A stretch of DNA of 64,000 nucleotides from Serinus canaria (lineage: Eukaryota > Chordata > Aves > Passeriformes > Fringillidae), in contig NC_066326.1 in assembly GCF_022539315.1 (NCBI RefSeq), forward strand, positions 15,268,601 through 15,332,600, written 5' to 3'. The stretch's first letter is position 1. Each line of letters begins with the position of its first letter. A model generated the notes under the pieces. That model saw nothing but the letters and a program-made list of their open reading frames with translations, made no database searches and was not told the DNA's origin. Shown here in pieces: positions 63,630 to 64,000 of the stretch. The position numbers and the translations under genes are program-made.

Positions 63630-64000
63630 ATAACTAGTGAGAAGAGGAATTATTAAATATTTTGATATCTGCACTCTACTTCTACTACATAAATCATCCA
63701 AGAGTCACACCTTGAGAAAGAAGGAAGCCCAGGAAAAACCAAACACTTAGCAAGAGAGAGACTTTTCATGTTAACTGCCCAAGTCATCAAATCAAAATTC
63801 AGAAGAAATATTTTGTGTTGACAGCTTGAATTGAATGCTCAGCCATATACTCCATTCTTCTCTACATATATATAAATAGGAAGCACAGGGGAAGTGCAAT
63901 TGTGCAAAACAAGCTTTTTTAAGCATACAGAAAGCGCCAGGATGATAAACCACATAAGCACAGAATTAAATCAAAGTTAATGGCCACTAGCTGGTATTTA
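63630..64000. other. Unique AT-rich sequence to window end
   Basis: No open frame or repeat except a short ATATATAT stretch near 63867-63875. Confidence 0.5.

Overview
This window looks like a gene-poor stretch of a bird nuclear genome, either an intergenic region or the inside of a very large intron. The base composition is AT-rich (roughly 40% G+C by eye), CpG is rare, and no reading frame resembles a protein family I can name. The strongest taxonomic evidence is transposon content: the 3' end of a CR1 LINE near 44.2-44.4 kb has the form typical of birds, and a much older CR1 relic lies near 52.5-53.5 kb. Two copies of a short LTR of the kind found in songbird genomes make a passerine the best guess, but I cannot prove the order.

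Layout. 0-5.3 kb: unique AT-rich sequence with a 41-base poly(A) tract and a sharply GC-rich 34-bp x 5 minisatellite at 2857-3026. 5.3-5.7 kb: a solo LTR on the minus strand with perfect 6-bp target-site duplications. 5.7-9.6 kb: unique sequence, with an (ATT)n tract and an AT-rich block that looks like a conserved non-coding element. 9.6-10.1 kb: a block with a TATA box and a downstream ATTAAA signal, possibly an LTR remnant or a cryptic promoter. 10.1-43.3 kb: long unique sequence with minor simple repeats, a perfect 10-bp-stem hairpin near 28.0 kb and candidate conserved elements. 43.3-43.6 kb: a second copy of the 5.3-kb LTR, same orientation, without clear target-site duplications. 44.2-44.4 kb: CR1 3' end. 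48.9 kb: a strong isolated 3' splice-site-like signal. 52.5-53.5 kb: decayed CR1 with reverse-transcriptase remnants. 53.5-64 kb: unique sequence with a (CA)n tract and A-rich tracts.

No protein-coding gene, tRNA, rRNA or CRISPR array is called. Six-frame reading gives many open frames of 60-180 codons, but at this base composition and window length frames of about 140 codons are expected by chance (my rough estimate), and the most open ones fall in the LTRs, the minisatellite or locally GC-rich patches. I therefore call none of them genes. Any functional content is more likely regulatory or transcribed non-coding than protein-coding. I did not find a convincing new biological system here. 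The items most worth checking are the LTR pair, the minisatellite, the TATA-bearing block and the candidate conserved elements.
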